Of a DNA stretch of 64,000 nt, positions 9,601 to 17,249 are shown one piece after another (the first letter of the stretch is position 1; every line of letters starts with the position of its first letter). The DNA comes from Isoptericola croceus (GTDB lineage Bacteria; Actinomycetota; Actinomycetes; Actinomycetales; Cellulomonadaceae). Location: the NCBI RefSeq assembly GCF_029382255.1, contig NZ_JARLLG010000002.1:124001-188000 (forward strand). Reading direction: 5' to 3'. The notes below the pieces were generated by a model that searched no databases, was not told where the DNA came from, and worked only from the letters and a program-made list of their open reading frames with translations. A program made the position numbers and the translations under genes.

Positions 9601-9979
9601 TGTTCGCGTCGATGTCGCCGACGACGCGCACGATCTTCGGGTGGTCGCCCTGCACCGCGGCGACGAGCTCGTCTCGCGTGCGGACGTCGATCACGTCCTC
9701 GGGTGCGGCGTCAGCGCCGCCGGTGGTCCCGCCGTCGAGCGACGCCCACCCGTCCCCGGGAGGGAGGACCTGGCGTTCGAGTGGCACGGAAGACGGCGCC
9801 GTGCCGCCGCCGGCCGCGGGCGCCGGGGCGATGGTGTCTGCCGTCCCGTGGCCGGACGCAGAGGCAGCGGGTGCCGCCAGGCTGAGGGCGAGGAGCGGTG
9901 CGGCCATCGCCGCGAGCGTGGTGCGTCTGGTTGATCGTGGCCCGACGGTCAGTCGCCGGGCGGATGGTGACAAGGGCAT
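6644..9979 (-). CDS. Secreted trimodular pectinase: PL1 lyase - PL1 lyase - CE8 pectin methylesterase
   Basis: A 1111-residue exported protein that should remove methyl esters from pectin and cleave the backbone by beta-elimination. Signal peptide about 1-42, with twin arginines at 18-19. First PL1 helix about 95-425 (HVWLDHLTLDDGE; R-A-P-R-V-R at 334-339, matching RxPxxR). Second PL1 helix about 515-750 (HVWIDHNEFTR), where the RxPxxR position reads QRNGSIDN. CE8 about 790-1085 with Gln908 (GASQAQA), Asp931 (NQDTY), Asp958 (VDFIYA) and Arg1018 (LGRPW), all the usual catalytic or binding residues. Start ATG 9979 is preceded by GGGAGG at 7 nt; a GTG 15 nt upstream would sit inside that site. 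The promoter carries a LacI-type operator. Confidence 0.9.
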   Translation of the reverse strand: MPLSPSARRLTVGPRSTRRTTLAAMAAPLLALSLAAPAASASGHGTADTIAPAPAAGGGTAPSSVPLERQVLPPGDGWASLDGGTTGGADAAPEDVIDVRTRDELVAAVQGDHPKIVRVVGDIDANTAADGSPLTCEDYARDGYTLEGYLDAFDPAHWDGPASGPLEVARKASSAAQGQQIRVRLGSNTTLIGAGDVTLSGFVVEVGDVDNVIVRNLRISDAYDCFPVWDGGTWKTEWDNLVVSGGTHVWLDHLTLDDGETVDTEQPEYFGERFLRHDGLLDVVRGADLVTISWSRLVGHDKSMLFGNGDDRTSDRGKLRVTMHHNELVDLVQRAPRVRFGQVHVYDNVYRVTDPARYGYSWGVGVESSITARENTFELADGVDPSRIIHDWGGTGIDIDGTWVNGAEVDVLAAYNTAHPDRPLAEDVAGEAGPHGVIQPAAVAAPAVAEGAGSGKLEHWQDPTDPAVAGAALLRSIKAPRTTTADGPVWSPVATGFASTTTEQRPQGTTGGAGGRTVTASDAAALARYAAADEPLTILVEGTLRIEPLGSMIKVAGDKTIAGVGPRAAIEGGGLFLDRVENVIVRNLTFRDSYVPGDWDGKDNDHDGIRIDTSSHVWIDHNEFTRLGDGLVDVRKDSTAVTLSWNVFRDHNKAIGVGWTPNVVTTLTMHHNWFSNIYQRNGSIDNVAAGHLYNNLVEGHGQYGTMSRGASQLVVEHSVYRHGEDAIVAKDPESRVHSRDNRFDSVRGRKDNTGPTFDPAAYYAYAPDPTAEVTALVTAQAGPRGKTEKVGKRVTVALDGTGDYASISAAVGAAWRADHPVEIVVEPGAYREVVRVWPGTEGLTIRGSTGNPEDVVLTYDLAAGQEKFYGGVFGATGAATLAILADDVTVQDITVENAYDEAANGASQAQALRTVGDRIVLDGVRLLGNQDTYLAETPALGVVSRVYVSDSYIEGDVDFIYARATVVLEDSQIHSLDRGMAVNGYVAAPATAPGTNGFLFTDCRFTSDAAAGTVFLGRPWHPSSNPDVEPSVVVRDSWLDEHVRTPAWSDMGGWPWQEDFLREHSNTGPGAAPAGEEVEGRPQLTDEEAAVHTREAYLTGDDGWTPWTEQR

Positions 9980-10034
9980 CGTTGCGCCTCCCACGAGACT
10001 CGGGCACGGGGCCCTTCCGGGCAGGTTCGAGCGC

Positions 10035-10058
10035 GCCCCCGACTCCGGTGTCGGGGGC
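10035..10058 (-). other. Leader hairpin of the pectinase gene
   Basis: GCCCCCGAC and GTCGGGGGC form a perfect 9-bp stem with a 6-nt loop. It lies between the predicted promoter and the pectinase start, so it should form in the 5' leader. It could stabilise the transcript or terminate read-through from the upstream regulator gene. No U-tract is seen. Confidence 0.5.
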
Positions 10059-10090
10059 TCCTGCCCCTCCGCGATCTGCGGCCGGACATC

Positions 10091-10138
10091 TCAGAAACCG
10101 GTTTCTCATAATGTATCTCGGAGCGATGATCACGTCAA
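10091..10138 (-). promoter_or_regulatory. Pectinase promoter with overlapping LacI-type operator
   Basis: On the reverse strand TTGACG (10138-10133) and TACATT (10115-10110) are separated by 17 nt, a good sigma-70-type promoter. Directly after the -10 box lies a perfect 14-bp palindrome, AGAAACCGGTTTCT (10093-10106). A central CG palindrome with A/T-rich flanks is the usual shape of a LacI-family operator. Its place at the transcription start predicts repression, most likely by the LacI-PmoA protein encoded next door. The binding is inferred. Confidence 0.75.
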
Positions 10139-10160
10139 TAGTTCATCGGGCAGAGCTTAT

Positions 10161-12152
10161 TCAGGAGCGCGCGGAACGGACCGCGCGCACGCGCGCCACG
10201 CTGAAGTCCGCCAGGTCTGTCGCGTCGTCGGCTCCGAGCTGCCGGTCGACGACCACCGCCACCACCTCGACCAGGTGAGACGCTCCGGCCTTGACGGTCC
10301 GAGGTGTCTCCCAGGCGAGCGCGGGGCCCACCCCGATGTAGTCGGTGGCACGGACGAACCAGGGATCGACGTCGCCGGGCTGCACGAGCAGCAGCGTCGT
10401 CCACGCGTCACCCGTGCGCCGGGCGATCGTGAGCCACGGGGACCGTGACCCGTGCGCCTCCCCGGAACCGTCCGCCGAGAGCGTCACGGTCTCGTCCGCG
10501 AACGGCAGACGCCAGAACAGCCCGCCGTACCCCGCGCCCAGCCTGCCGTTCGTGGCCGGGCTCGCGATGACCACGTCCGTCGCGCCGGCCTGCAGACGGC
10601 CCGACCACCCCAGTGCCCACGCCTCGACCTCGCCGAGGACCAAGCCGGTGAGACGCCGCTCCTCGAGGAGCTGGTCCGTGCCGTGCTCGTCGGTCCATCG
10701 CACCTCGTGCGACAGGGTCGCCCCCTCGTCCGCGACCGTGGCGGAGACGATGTGCTGGTGGCCGTGGTTGGACAGCAGGGTCGCCCCCTGACCGCGGACG
10801 AAGGTGCGCCCACCCCAGTAGGTCGTGCCGTTGACGTCGGGGACGGCCATGGAGACGCCGTAGTGGTGACGGTGGTCGGCCGGCGTCACCTGGGTCATGG
10901 CCGCGTGGCCGAGCGTGTGCACCGGGTGCAGGTACGGCCGCGGGCTGTGCACGCCGGGCATCGACGCTCCGTCCGCGTACCGGGCCAGGGGCTGCTCGCC
11001 GGCGCTGAGCGCCCAGCCGTCCCCGACCCGCGACCAGGCCGCGGGCTCCCCAGGGGTCGCCGTCCTGACGAGGCCCGCGCGGTCCGACGACGCTGTGGCC
11101 AGTCGCCGAGCGGGTGGCACCGGGCCGGTGCTCGAGCGGACGACCAGTCCGGGCATCACGAGCGGGGAGTCGGGCACGCTCGTTGCGCGGTGGTGCGGCT
11201 TCCCCTGAGGAGAACGGGAGACCATCAGGCTCTGCAGGAGTCCCCACGCGCGCCGTCCCAGGTCGGCCTGCGGCACGGCGACGGTGGTCAAGGACGGGTT
11301 CGCGAACCGGGCGATCTCCACGTCGTCGAACCCCGCGACGGAGATGTCGGCGGGGACGTCGACCCCGATCTCGTTGAGTCGTGCGAGCAGGCCGAAGGCG
11401 ACCAGGTCGTTGAACGCCACGACCGCCGTCGCCTGGGATGCGAGCAGGTCGTCGGCGACGCGGTAGCCGTCGTCGACCGTCGACCCGCAGGGCACGGTCG
11501 TGACACGCAGGCCGGGATGGCGCTCGCGCGCCTCCTCGAGCGCCCGGACGCGCAACACGTGCGAGACGCTGCCACGCGGTCCCGCGACGTAGGCGAGCTC
11601 GCGATGGCCGAGCGCGACGAGGTGGTCGACCAGGCTGTGGACCCCGGCACGGTAGTCGACCTGCACGGTAGGGACGTCGAGCCCGCCCACGTCCCGGTTG
11701 ACGAGGACCGCGGGCTCGACCTGGGACAGGAGCTCACGCAGGACCGGTTCGGGGCTGCGGGGCGCCGCGAGGATCAGGGCGTCGCACCGGAGCCGCGCCT
11801 CGAGCGCGATCTCGGCCTCCGCTCCGGCGTCCTCCGCCGTCTCGGCGACGAGGAAACGGAACCCGAAGGGCTCGGCCGCGGCGACCGCCCCGCGCAGGAT
11901 CTGCTGGAACATGGGGTTGCCGAGGTCGGGTACCACGAGTGCCACCGAGTTCGTGCGGCCGAGCGAGAGGCTGCGAGCCACGGTGCTGGGCCGGTACTGG
12001 AGCTCGGCGGCCGCGGCGCGGACCCGCTCCGCGATGTCTGCGGCGACGGTGGCCTGTCCGTTCATCACCCGGGACACCGTCGCGCGAGACACACCGGCGG
12101 CGGCCGCCACCTGCGAGATGGTGGGACCGCTCTTCGCGTATCGCGGCATCAT
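10161..12152 (-). CDS. LacI-family repressor fused to a PmoA/DUF6807-like domain
   Basis: A 663-residue protein. Residues about 10-60 are a LacI helix-turn-helix (TISQVAAAAGVSRATVSRVM) with the hinge helix (RPSTVARSLSLGRTN). Residues 65-340 are the periplasmic-binding-like sugar sensor (VALVVPDLGNPMFQQILRG; ISVAGFDDVEIARF). From about 365 to 650 comes an extra domain resembling the PmoA/DUF6807 family, recognised by PYLHPVHTLG, ADHRHHYGVS and TTYWGGRTFVRG. Ordinary LacI regulators end near 340 residues. The extra domain is common near plant-polysaccharide genes, but its activity is unknown. Start overlaps the GH43 stop (ATGA), so the two are co-translated. It probably controls the AAACCGGTT sites around it. 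Confidence 0.85.
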   Translation of the reverse strand: MMPRYAKSGPTISQVAAAAGVSRATVSRVMNGQATVAADIAERVRAAAAELQYRPSTVARSLSLGRTNSVALVVPDLGNPMFQQILRGAVAAAEPFGFRFLVAETAEDAGAEAEIALEARLRCDALILAAPRSPEPVLRELLSQVEPAVLVNRDVGGLDVPTVQVDYRAGVHSLVDHLVALGHRELAYVAGPRGSVSHVLRVRALEEARERHPGLRVTTVPCGSTVDDGYRVADDLLASQATAVVAFNDLVAFGLLARLNEIGVDVPADISVAGFDDVEIARFANPSLTTVAVPQADLGRRAWGLLQSLMVSRSPQGKPHHRATSVPDSPLVMPGLVVRSSTGPVPPARRLATASSDRAGLVRTATPGEPAAWSRVGDGWALSAGEQPLARYADGASMPGVHSPRPYLHPVHTLGHAAMTQVTPADHRHHYGVSMAVPDVNGTTYWGGRTFVRGQGATLLSNHGHQHIVSATVADEGATLSHEVRWTDEHGTDQLLEERRLTGLVLGEVEAWALGWSGRLQAGATDVVIASPATNGRLGAGYGGLFWRLPFADETVTLSADGSGEAHGSRSPWLTIARRTGDAWTTLLLVQPGDVDPWFVRATDYIGVGPALAWETPRTVKAGASHLVEVVAVVVDRQLGADDATDLADFSVARVRAVRSARS

Positions 12153-13675
12153 GCGTCCTTTCCTGCGACGGTGACCCGCACCGGGCCGAATACTCCCACG
12201 ACGGGCTCATCGAGGGGCGTGCCGAGCGGGGTGGAGGCGAACAGCCCGACCTCTGCCCCGATCCAGGCTCCCTCCACCGCCGTCCACGTGGGGCGGAGGT
12301 CGGTCCAGGCCTCGGCGTCGTCGGGACGCCAGGCGAAGGTGGCCGTGCCGTGCGCGTCGACCGCCACCCGCAGCTCTGCCCCGTCGCAGTCCGTGGGTAC
12401 CTGCTCGAGCGTCACCTCTGCCGTCCCGGGGCCGCTGCGCCGGAGGGAGAGGTCGACGCCGGTCGGTGTCCGGACGAGGCCGACCCAGGCGTACTCGCGT
12501 CCCAGCAGGACGATCCCCGTGCGCGAGCCCTGAGCCGTCCCGTGGAGCGTCACGCGGGTGGTCCAGGTGCTGGGCCGGCCCGGCACCTGCTGGCCGAGCA
12601 CCGCTCCGAGCTCGCGCAGGTCTGCGCGTGCCGTGGCCTGCGCCCGCAGACGTAGCGTGCCGTCACCGGGGGCGTCGTACCACGACGCCTCGGGGTTGGC
12701 CTGCCAGTGCCAGCGGGGCGCGAGGCCAGGCGAGGCGAAGTCGTCGCTGCGCGACGGCTCCTGCTGGCCGTCCCCGAGCGCGGGCAGAGGGAGGGGGTGG
12801 TCGGTCACTGGTCGACCACGGCCGCCGTCGAGGGCGTCGCCGACCTGCGGCCAGCCGCCCTCCCACCGCAGCGGTTGCAGGTGCACGACCCGCCCGAAGA
12901 TCCCGCGGTCCTGGAAGTGGAGGAACCACTCCGAGCCGTCAGGCGCGTCCACCCACGCTCCTTGGTGCGGCCCGTTGACCGGGGTGTCGTGCTGCTCGAG
13001 CACGACGCGGTGCTCGTACGGACCCCAGACCGAGCGCGACCGGAACACGGTCTGCCAGCCGGTGGCCACGCCGCCGGCCGGCGCGAAGATCCAGTACCAG
13101 CCGTCCCGCTTGTACAGCTTGGGGCCCTCGAGGGTGCGGAAACCCGGCAGCTCGTCGCCGTCGACGACGGTGCGCGGGTGCCCGGCGACGTGCCTCAGCC
13201 CCGGGTCCACCTCGACGACGGTCAGCCGGTTCTTGATGCCGGCCCGGCTGCCCGCCCAGCCGTGCACGAGGTAGGCGCGGCCGTCCTCGTCCCAGAGCGG
13301 GCACGGGTCGATCAGGCCGCGGCCCGGCAGGAGGCACCGCGGTTCCGACCACGGTCCCCGGGGGTCGGTCGCCGTGAGGACGAAGAGGCCATGGTCCGGG
13401 TCGGGGTAGACGATGAAGAACGTCCCGGCGTGGTGGCGCAGGCTCGGCGCCCAGACGCCGGAGCCGTGCCGCGGCAGCGCGTAGTGCGCCAGGGGCGCCA
13501 CGGCGGGGAGGGCGTTCGCGACGTGCTCCCACGTCACCAGGTCGCGTGAGTGCAGGACCGGCAGTCCGGGGGACCGGTTGAAGCTTGAGGCGATCATCCA
13601 GAAGTCGTCGCCCACCCGGATCGCGTCCGGGTCCGGCCAGTCCGCGTCGAGGACCGGGTTGGTGTAGAGCGTCAT
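12149..13675 (-). CDS. Glycoside hydrolase family 43 (beta-xylosidase / alpha-arabinofuranosidase type)
   Basis: A 508-residue enzyme without a signal peptide, so it should act inside the cell on imported oligosaccharides. The five-bladed GH43 domain (about 1-300) shows the three conserved acids: Asp in DADWPDPDAI (base), Asp in GLIDPCPLWDEDG, and Glu in TLEGPKLYK (acid). A C-terminal beta-sandwich (about 320-500) is usual for this group. Substrate cannot be fixed from sequence; arabinan or arabinoxylan side chains fit the pectin context. It is the first gene of an operon with the LacI-PmoA regulator and divergent from the ABC importer. Confidence 0.88.
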   Translation of the reverse strand: MTLYTNPVLDADWPDPDAIRVGDDFWMIASSFNRSPGLPVLHSRDLVTWEHVANALPAVAPLAHYALPRHGSGVWAPSLRHHAGTFFIVYPDPDHGLFVLTATDPRGPWSEPRCLLPGRGLIDPCPLWDEDGRAYLVHGWAGSRAGIKNRLTVVEVDPGLRHVAGHPRTVVDGDELPGFRTLEGPKLYKRDGWYWIFAPAGGVATGWQTVFRSRSVWGPYEHRVVLEQHDTPVNGPHQGAWVDAPDGSEWFLHFQDRGIFGRVVHLQPLRWEGGWPQVGDALDGGRGRPVTDHPLPLPALGDGQQEPSRSDDFASPGLAPRWHWQANPEASWYDAPGDGTLRLRAQATARADLRELGAVLGQQVPGRPSTWTTRVTLHGTAQGSRTGIVLLGREYAWVGLVRTPTGVDLSLRRSGPGTAEVTLEQVPTDCDGAELRVAVDAHGTATFAWRPDDAEAWTDLRPTWTAVEGAWIGAEVGLFASTPLGTPLDEPVVGVFGPVRVTVAGKDA

Positions 13676-13760
13676 CGCTCACCTTTCGTGACGTCGTCGT
13701 GCTCGGCCCGGGAAACGCGTTCAGGATCCGTTTCTCGAAGGAGGTAGCGATCCCACTTTA

Positions 13761-13773
13761 GCAACCGGTTTCC
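13761..13773. promoter_or_regulatory. Operator-like palindrome at the GH43 promoter
   Basis: GCAACCGGTTTCC differs by one base from a palindromic GAAACCGGTTTC. On the reverse strand a TAAAGT, a possible -10 box, follows directly. A further half-site, GAAACCGGT, lies at 13799-13807. These look like binding sites of the same LacI-type protein as at the pectinase promoter. Confidence 0.6.
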
Positions 13774-13835
13774 GAGGCGCGGTAGTGGCGGGCTGGGTGA
13801 AACCGGTGCGTCAGAGATCCGCGGGATCGTTGCCC

Positions 13836-13882
13836 TTGCGCGACTGGCTCGTCGTCGGGTACGTTCTCGGAAACCGGTTCCT
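13836..13882 (+). promoter_or_regulatory. Importer-operon promoter with LacI-type operator
   Basis: TTGCGC (13836-13841) and TACGTT (13860-13865) are 18 nt apart, and GGAAACCGGTTCC (13869-13881) follows 3 nt behind the -10 box. The order promoter then operator copies the pectinase promoter, which supports shared control. Confidence 0.6.
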
Positions 13883-13962
13883 GATGGAGTTTCCGGAGTC
13901 AAGCTCGACGGCGAGCAGAGGGGCACACCAATGGTGGTAGTGACGGCGGCCATGGAGCCGGC

Positions 13963-14943
13963 ATGGTGAGCGCGGCACCCGCACCGGCGCCGGTCGTGCC
14001 GGACGCCCGGGCGCAGATCTCGCCCGCACCACGCGGGAGGCGCTGGAAGCGCTCGTCGTTGTGGCGGCACAGGACGCTCTACCTCATGGCCCTGCCGGGC
14101 ATCGCGTACTTCCTGGTGTTCAAGTACGCGCCCATGGGTGGGCTCGTCATCGCTTTCCAGGACTACATGCCGTTCCTCGGCGTCGGTGGAAGCCCGTGGG
14201 TGGGCTTCGAGCACTTCGTGCGCTTCTTCACCGAGGACACGTTCCTCCTGCTGCTGCGCAACACCGTGACGATCTCGCTGCTGCTGCTCGTCTTCGCGTT
14301 CCCGGTGCCGATCATCCTGGCGCTGCTGCTCAACGAGGTGCGCACCCGCGCCTTCAAGCGCAGCGTCCAGACGGTCATCTACCTGCCCCACTTCATGTCG
14401 TGGGTCATCGTCGTCTCGATCTTCTACGTGCTGCTCTCGACCGACGGGGGCGCGGTCAACAACATCATCGTCGAGGCCGGCGGCAGACCGGTCCCGTTCC
14501 TCACGGACCCGGACTGGCTGCGCCCGATGTACGTCTTCCAGGAGGTCTGGAAAGGCGCTGGCTGGGGCACCATCGTGTACCTCGCGGCGATCACGGCCGT
14601 GGACACACAGCTCTACGAGGCCGCGGAGCTCGACGGGGCGGGCCGGCTGCGCCAGAGCTGGCACATCACGCTGCCCGCGATCCGCCCGACGATCATCGTC
14701 ATGTTCATCCTCGCGATCGGCGACTTCCTGGAGCTCGGCTTCGAGCACATGTTCCTGGTGATGAACTCCCTGAACCGCGAGGTGGGCGACATCTTCGACA
14801 CCTACGTGTACACGGCAGGGATCCAGAACGGTCAGCTCAGCTACGCCGCGGCCGTCGGCTTCTTCAAGGGGCTGGTCGGGCTGGTCCTGGTGGTCATGGC
14901 CAACCGGCTCGCGAAGCGGTTCGGCGAAGAAGGCGTCTACTAG
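13963..14943 (+). CDS. Carbohydrate ABC importer permease, LplB/YteP type
   Basis: A 326-residue inner-membrane permease with six predicted membrane segments. The cytoplasmic EAA loop is visible as YEAAELDGAGRLRQSWHITLP, which docks the ATPase. LYLMALPGIAYFLVFKYAPM is typical of the LplB/YteP subgroup that imports pectin-derived oligosaccharides in Bacillus relatives. GGAG lies 5 nt before the ATG. It is the first gene of an operon that continues with a YesL-like protein, binding protein, GH28, a small membrane protein and the second permease. No ATPase gene is in the operon, so a shared ATPase encoded elsewhere must energise it. Confidence 0.9.
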   Translation: MVSAAPAPAPVVPDARAQISPAPRGRRWKRSSLWRHRTLYLMALPGIAYFLVFKYAPMGGLVIAFQDYMPFLGVGGSPWVGFEHFVRFFTEDTFLLLLRNTVTISLLLLVFAFPVPIILALLLNEVRTRAFKRSVQTVIYLPHFMSWVIVVSIFYVLLSTDGGAVNNIIVEAGGRPVPFLTDPDWLRPMYVFQEVWKGAGWGTIVYLAAITAVDTQLYEAAELDGAGRLRQSWHITLPAIRPTIIVMFILAIGDFLELGFEHMFLVMNSLNREVGDIFDTYVYTAGIQNGQLSYAAAVGFFKGLVGLVLVVMANRLAKRFGEEGVY

Positions 14944-14955
14944 AAGGGAGCGCGT

Positions 14956-15633
14956 GTGCTGTCGTTCGAAGGCTTCGTCCGGATCAACACCTTCCTGACG
15001 GGCGTCTACCGGGTCGCCTACCTCAACCTGCTCTGGGTCGTGACAACACTGGTCGGCCTGGGAGTGGCCGGCGTCGGCCCGGCGTCGTACGCGCTCGCCA
15101 AGTACGTGGACCGCTGGTTCCGTCACGGCGAGACCCCGCCGCCCGCGCGCACGTTCTGGCGGTACGCCCGTGAGCAGCCGCTCGGTTCGATGCTCGTGAG
15201 CTGGATCTTGCTGGGAGCCGGCGCCGTCATCGTCACCAACATCTTCGTCGGAGCCACGAGCTGGACCGTCCAGGCGCTCAACATCGTCGCGCTCGCGGTC
15301 CTGGGCGTCGCGGCGTCCTACGTCTACCCGGTGATGGTCGCCACGGACCTCCCCACCATCTCGCGGCAGCTCGCCGGTGCGCTGCTTCTCGGCTTCGGCT
15401 CCCTGCACTGGACGGTCCTCGGGGCGGTCACCGTGGGCCTGACGTCCTGGGCGCTCGCGCAGTTCGCGCTCCCGCTGCTCGTGCTGTTCGGGGTCGGGAT
15501 CCCGGCCTGCGCCATCGGGCTCGTCACCCGGATCGCCTACCGCGACCTGGAGGAGTCGCAGGCGCGGCGGGGGACCCGGCCAGCGCCAGGCGGGCGACGG
15601 CCAGGCCGTCGCACCGCACCAGCAGTTCCCTGA
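14956..15633 (+). CDS. YesL-like membrane protein (DUF624)
   Basis: A 225-residue membrane protein with five or so membrane segments, beginning MLSFEGFVRINTFLTGVYR and continuing YLNLLWVVTTLVGLGVAGVGP, which resembles the DUF624/YesL family. YesL is encoded in the rhamnogalacturonan operon of Bacillus subtilis beside an equivalent importer; its function is unknown, perhaps accessory to transport. Start is GTG at 14956 with GGGAG upstream, 12 nt behind the permease gene. The C-terminal 25 residues are Arg/Pro rich and cytoplasmic. Confidence 0.8.
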   Translation: MLSFEGFVRINTFLTGVYRVAYLNLLWVVTTLVGLGVAGVGPASYALAKYVDRWFRHGETPPPARTFWRYAREQPLGSMLVSWILLGAGAVIVTNIFVGATSWTVQALNIVALAVLGVAASYVYPVMVATDLPTISRQLAGALLLGFGSLHWTVLGAVTVGLTSWALAQFALPLLVLFGVGIPACAIGLVTRIAYRDLEESQARRGTRPAPGGRRPGRRTAPAVP

Positions 15634-15657
15634 CCGCCCGCGAAGGAGCAGGCAGAC

Positions 15658-17193
15658 ATGGCATCACACGAGAGGAAGCGGATGATGAAGAAGTACGGCA
15701 GGCTCACGACGGGCGCCGCGTCGCTGGCGGTGGTGGCGCTCGCGGTCACCGCGTGCAGCGGTGGCAACGGGTCCCAGGGGAGCGCGGACGATGGCCCCAT
15801 CACGTGGATGTCGCTCCTGCACACACCGGTGACACCGGACGCGGGCGGTCCGGTCCAGACGGCGCTCGAGGAGTACACGGGCCAGGAGTTCGAGATGCGG
15901 TGGGTACCCGCCGCATCGGTGGAGGAGAAGCTCAACGCCGCGCTCGCCTCAAGCTCGCTCGCCGACATCGTGAACATGTACCCGATCGACAGCACCACCG
16001 TGCGTCAGGCGCTGAGGTCGGGCCAGTTCTGGGACGTCGAGGAGTACCTGGACGACTTTCCCAACCTGTCTCAGATCGACCCCCAGACGCTCGAGTCCGC
16101 CCGGATCGACGGCGAGCTCTACGGCGTGCCGCTCCAGAAGATCAAGGCCCGCTACGGCGTCGTGGTGCGGCAGGACTGGCTCGACAACCTGGGCCTCGAG
16201 GTGCCGCACACCATCGAGGAGCTCACCGAGGTGGCGCACGCGTTCACGCACGACGACCCGGACGGCAACGGCAAGGACGACACCACCGGATTCATCGATC
16301 GCGAAGAGAGCTTCCGGGTCGGTTTCCGCTCACTGACGGGGTACTTCGGTGCCGGCAGCCAGTTCGAGGTGACCGAGGACAGGCAGGTCGTTCCGGCCTT
16401 CACGACCGACGCCTTCAAGGAAGCCATGGAGTGGTACCGCGGCGTGTACGAGGACGGTGCGGTCAACCAGGAGTTCGTCACCCTGCAGAAGTCCAACCAG
16501 CAGGACGCGATCGCCCGCGGCAAGGGCGGCATCGTCGTGACCGGCCTGTTCGAGGCCAAGAACTACATGGCGCTCGCCGAGAGCGCCGATCCCGAGACCC
16601 CGATGGCGTGGGCTCTGATCAACGACATCACCTACGACGGCGTGCCGCGCCGCATCCTCACCGACACCACCGGTGGCATGGGCGGATGGCTCGCGTTCCC
16701 GAAGTCTGAGGTGAAGGACGAGGCCGAGCTCATGAAGGTGCTCGGGTTCGTCGACAAGCTGATGGACGAGGAGGCCTACGGGCTCATGACCAACGGCATC
16801 GAGGGCGAGCACTACGAGGTCGACGGCGACGGCGTCGTCACCATCACCGATCAGACCTCATGGGAGCAGGCGGTCCAGCCGTACGCCGCCTCGCGTCCGT
16901 CCGAGAAGGTCGTCACGTACAAGAGCACGAGCCCCTACGTGGACGAGGCCAACGAGAAGATGGTCGACAACGAGGACTACGTCGTCACCAACCCGGCGCA
17001 GTCGCTCACGTCGGAGACGTTCAACCGGCAGTGGTCGACCATCGAGACCCGCGTCAACGACGCCTACAACCAGTACATCACCGGGCACATCGAGATGGCC
17101 GACTACGAAGCCGTGATCGAGAGCCTGCGCGGCCAGGGACTGGACCAGATCATCGAGGAGTACACCGAGGCCTACGCCGCGGTGAACGGCTGA
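15658..17193 (+). CDS. Extracellular oligosaccharide-binding lipoprotein of the ABC importer
   Basis: A 511-residue solute-binding protein. The signal peptide ends in a lipobox (LAVTAC), so the mature protein is lipid-anchored on the outside. The large two-lobed body fits the LplA/YtcQ/YesO-type binding proteins (about 500 residues), which bring long oligosaccharides to LplB/YtcP-type permeases. GGAG precedes the ATG at 15658; an ATG 24 nt downstream (MMKKYG) is also possible. A GC-rich hairpin follows the stop, which is common behind binding-protein genes and favours their higher expression. Confidence 0.88.
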   Translation: MASHERKRMMKKYGRLTTGAASLAVVALAVTACSGGNGSQGSADDGPITWMSLLHTPVTPDAGGPVQTALEEYTGQEFEMRWVPAASVEEKLNAALASSSLADIVNMYPIDSTTVRQALRSGQFWDVEEYLDDFPNLSQIDPQTLESARIDGELYGVPLQKIKARYGVVVRQDWLDNLGLEVPHTIEELTEVAHAFTHDDPDGNGKDDTTGFIDREESFRVGFRSLTGYFGAGSQFEVTEDRQVVPAFTTDAFKEAMEWYRGVYEDGAVNQEFVTLQKSNQQDAIARGKGGIVVTGLFEAKNYMALAESADPETPMAWALINDITYDGVPRRILTDTTGGMGGWLAFPKSEVKDEAELMKVLGFVDKLMDEEAYGLMTNGIEGEHYEVDGDGVVTITDQTSWEQAVQPYAASRPSEKVVTYKSTSPYVDEANEKMVDNEDYVVTNPAQSLTSETFNRQWSTIETRVNDAYNQYITGHIEMADYEAVIESLRGQGLDQIIEEYTEAYAAVNG

Positions 17194-17200
17194 TCCCGCT

Positions 17201-17219
17201 GCGGGGGGGCCCCCCCCGC
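17201..17219 (+). other. Intercistronic GC hairpin behind the binding-protein gene
   Basis: GC plus seven G is followed directly by eight C plus GC, giving a near-loopless inverted repeat. Such hairpins between the binding-protein gene and downstream genes often protect the upstream message. The homopolymer tracts also make this a place where assembly error should be considered. Confidence 0.5.
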
Positions 17220-17249
17220 GGGCGCCCCGCACCCATCGAGAGGCATCAC

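Noticed and set aside
6605-9934. A 1109-codon open frame on the forward strand opposite the pectinase gene
   Set aside because: It is the GC-rich shadow of the real gene: no motifs, Arg/Val/Asp-biased composition, and the reverse-strand frame has full PL1 and CE8 motifs.
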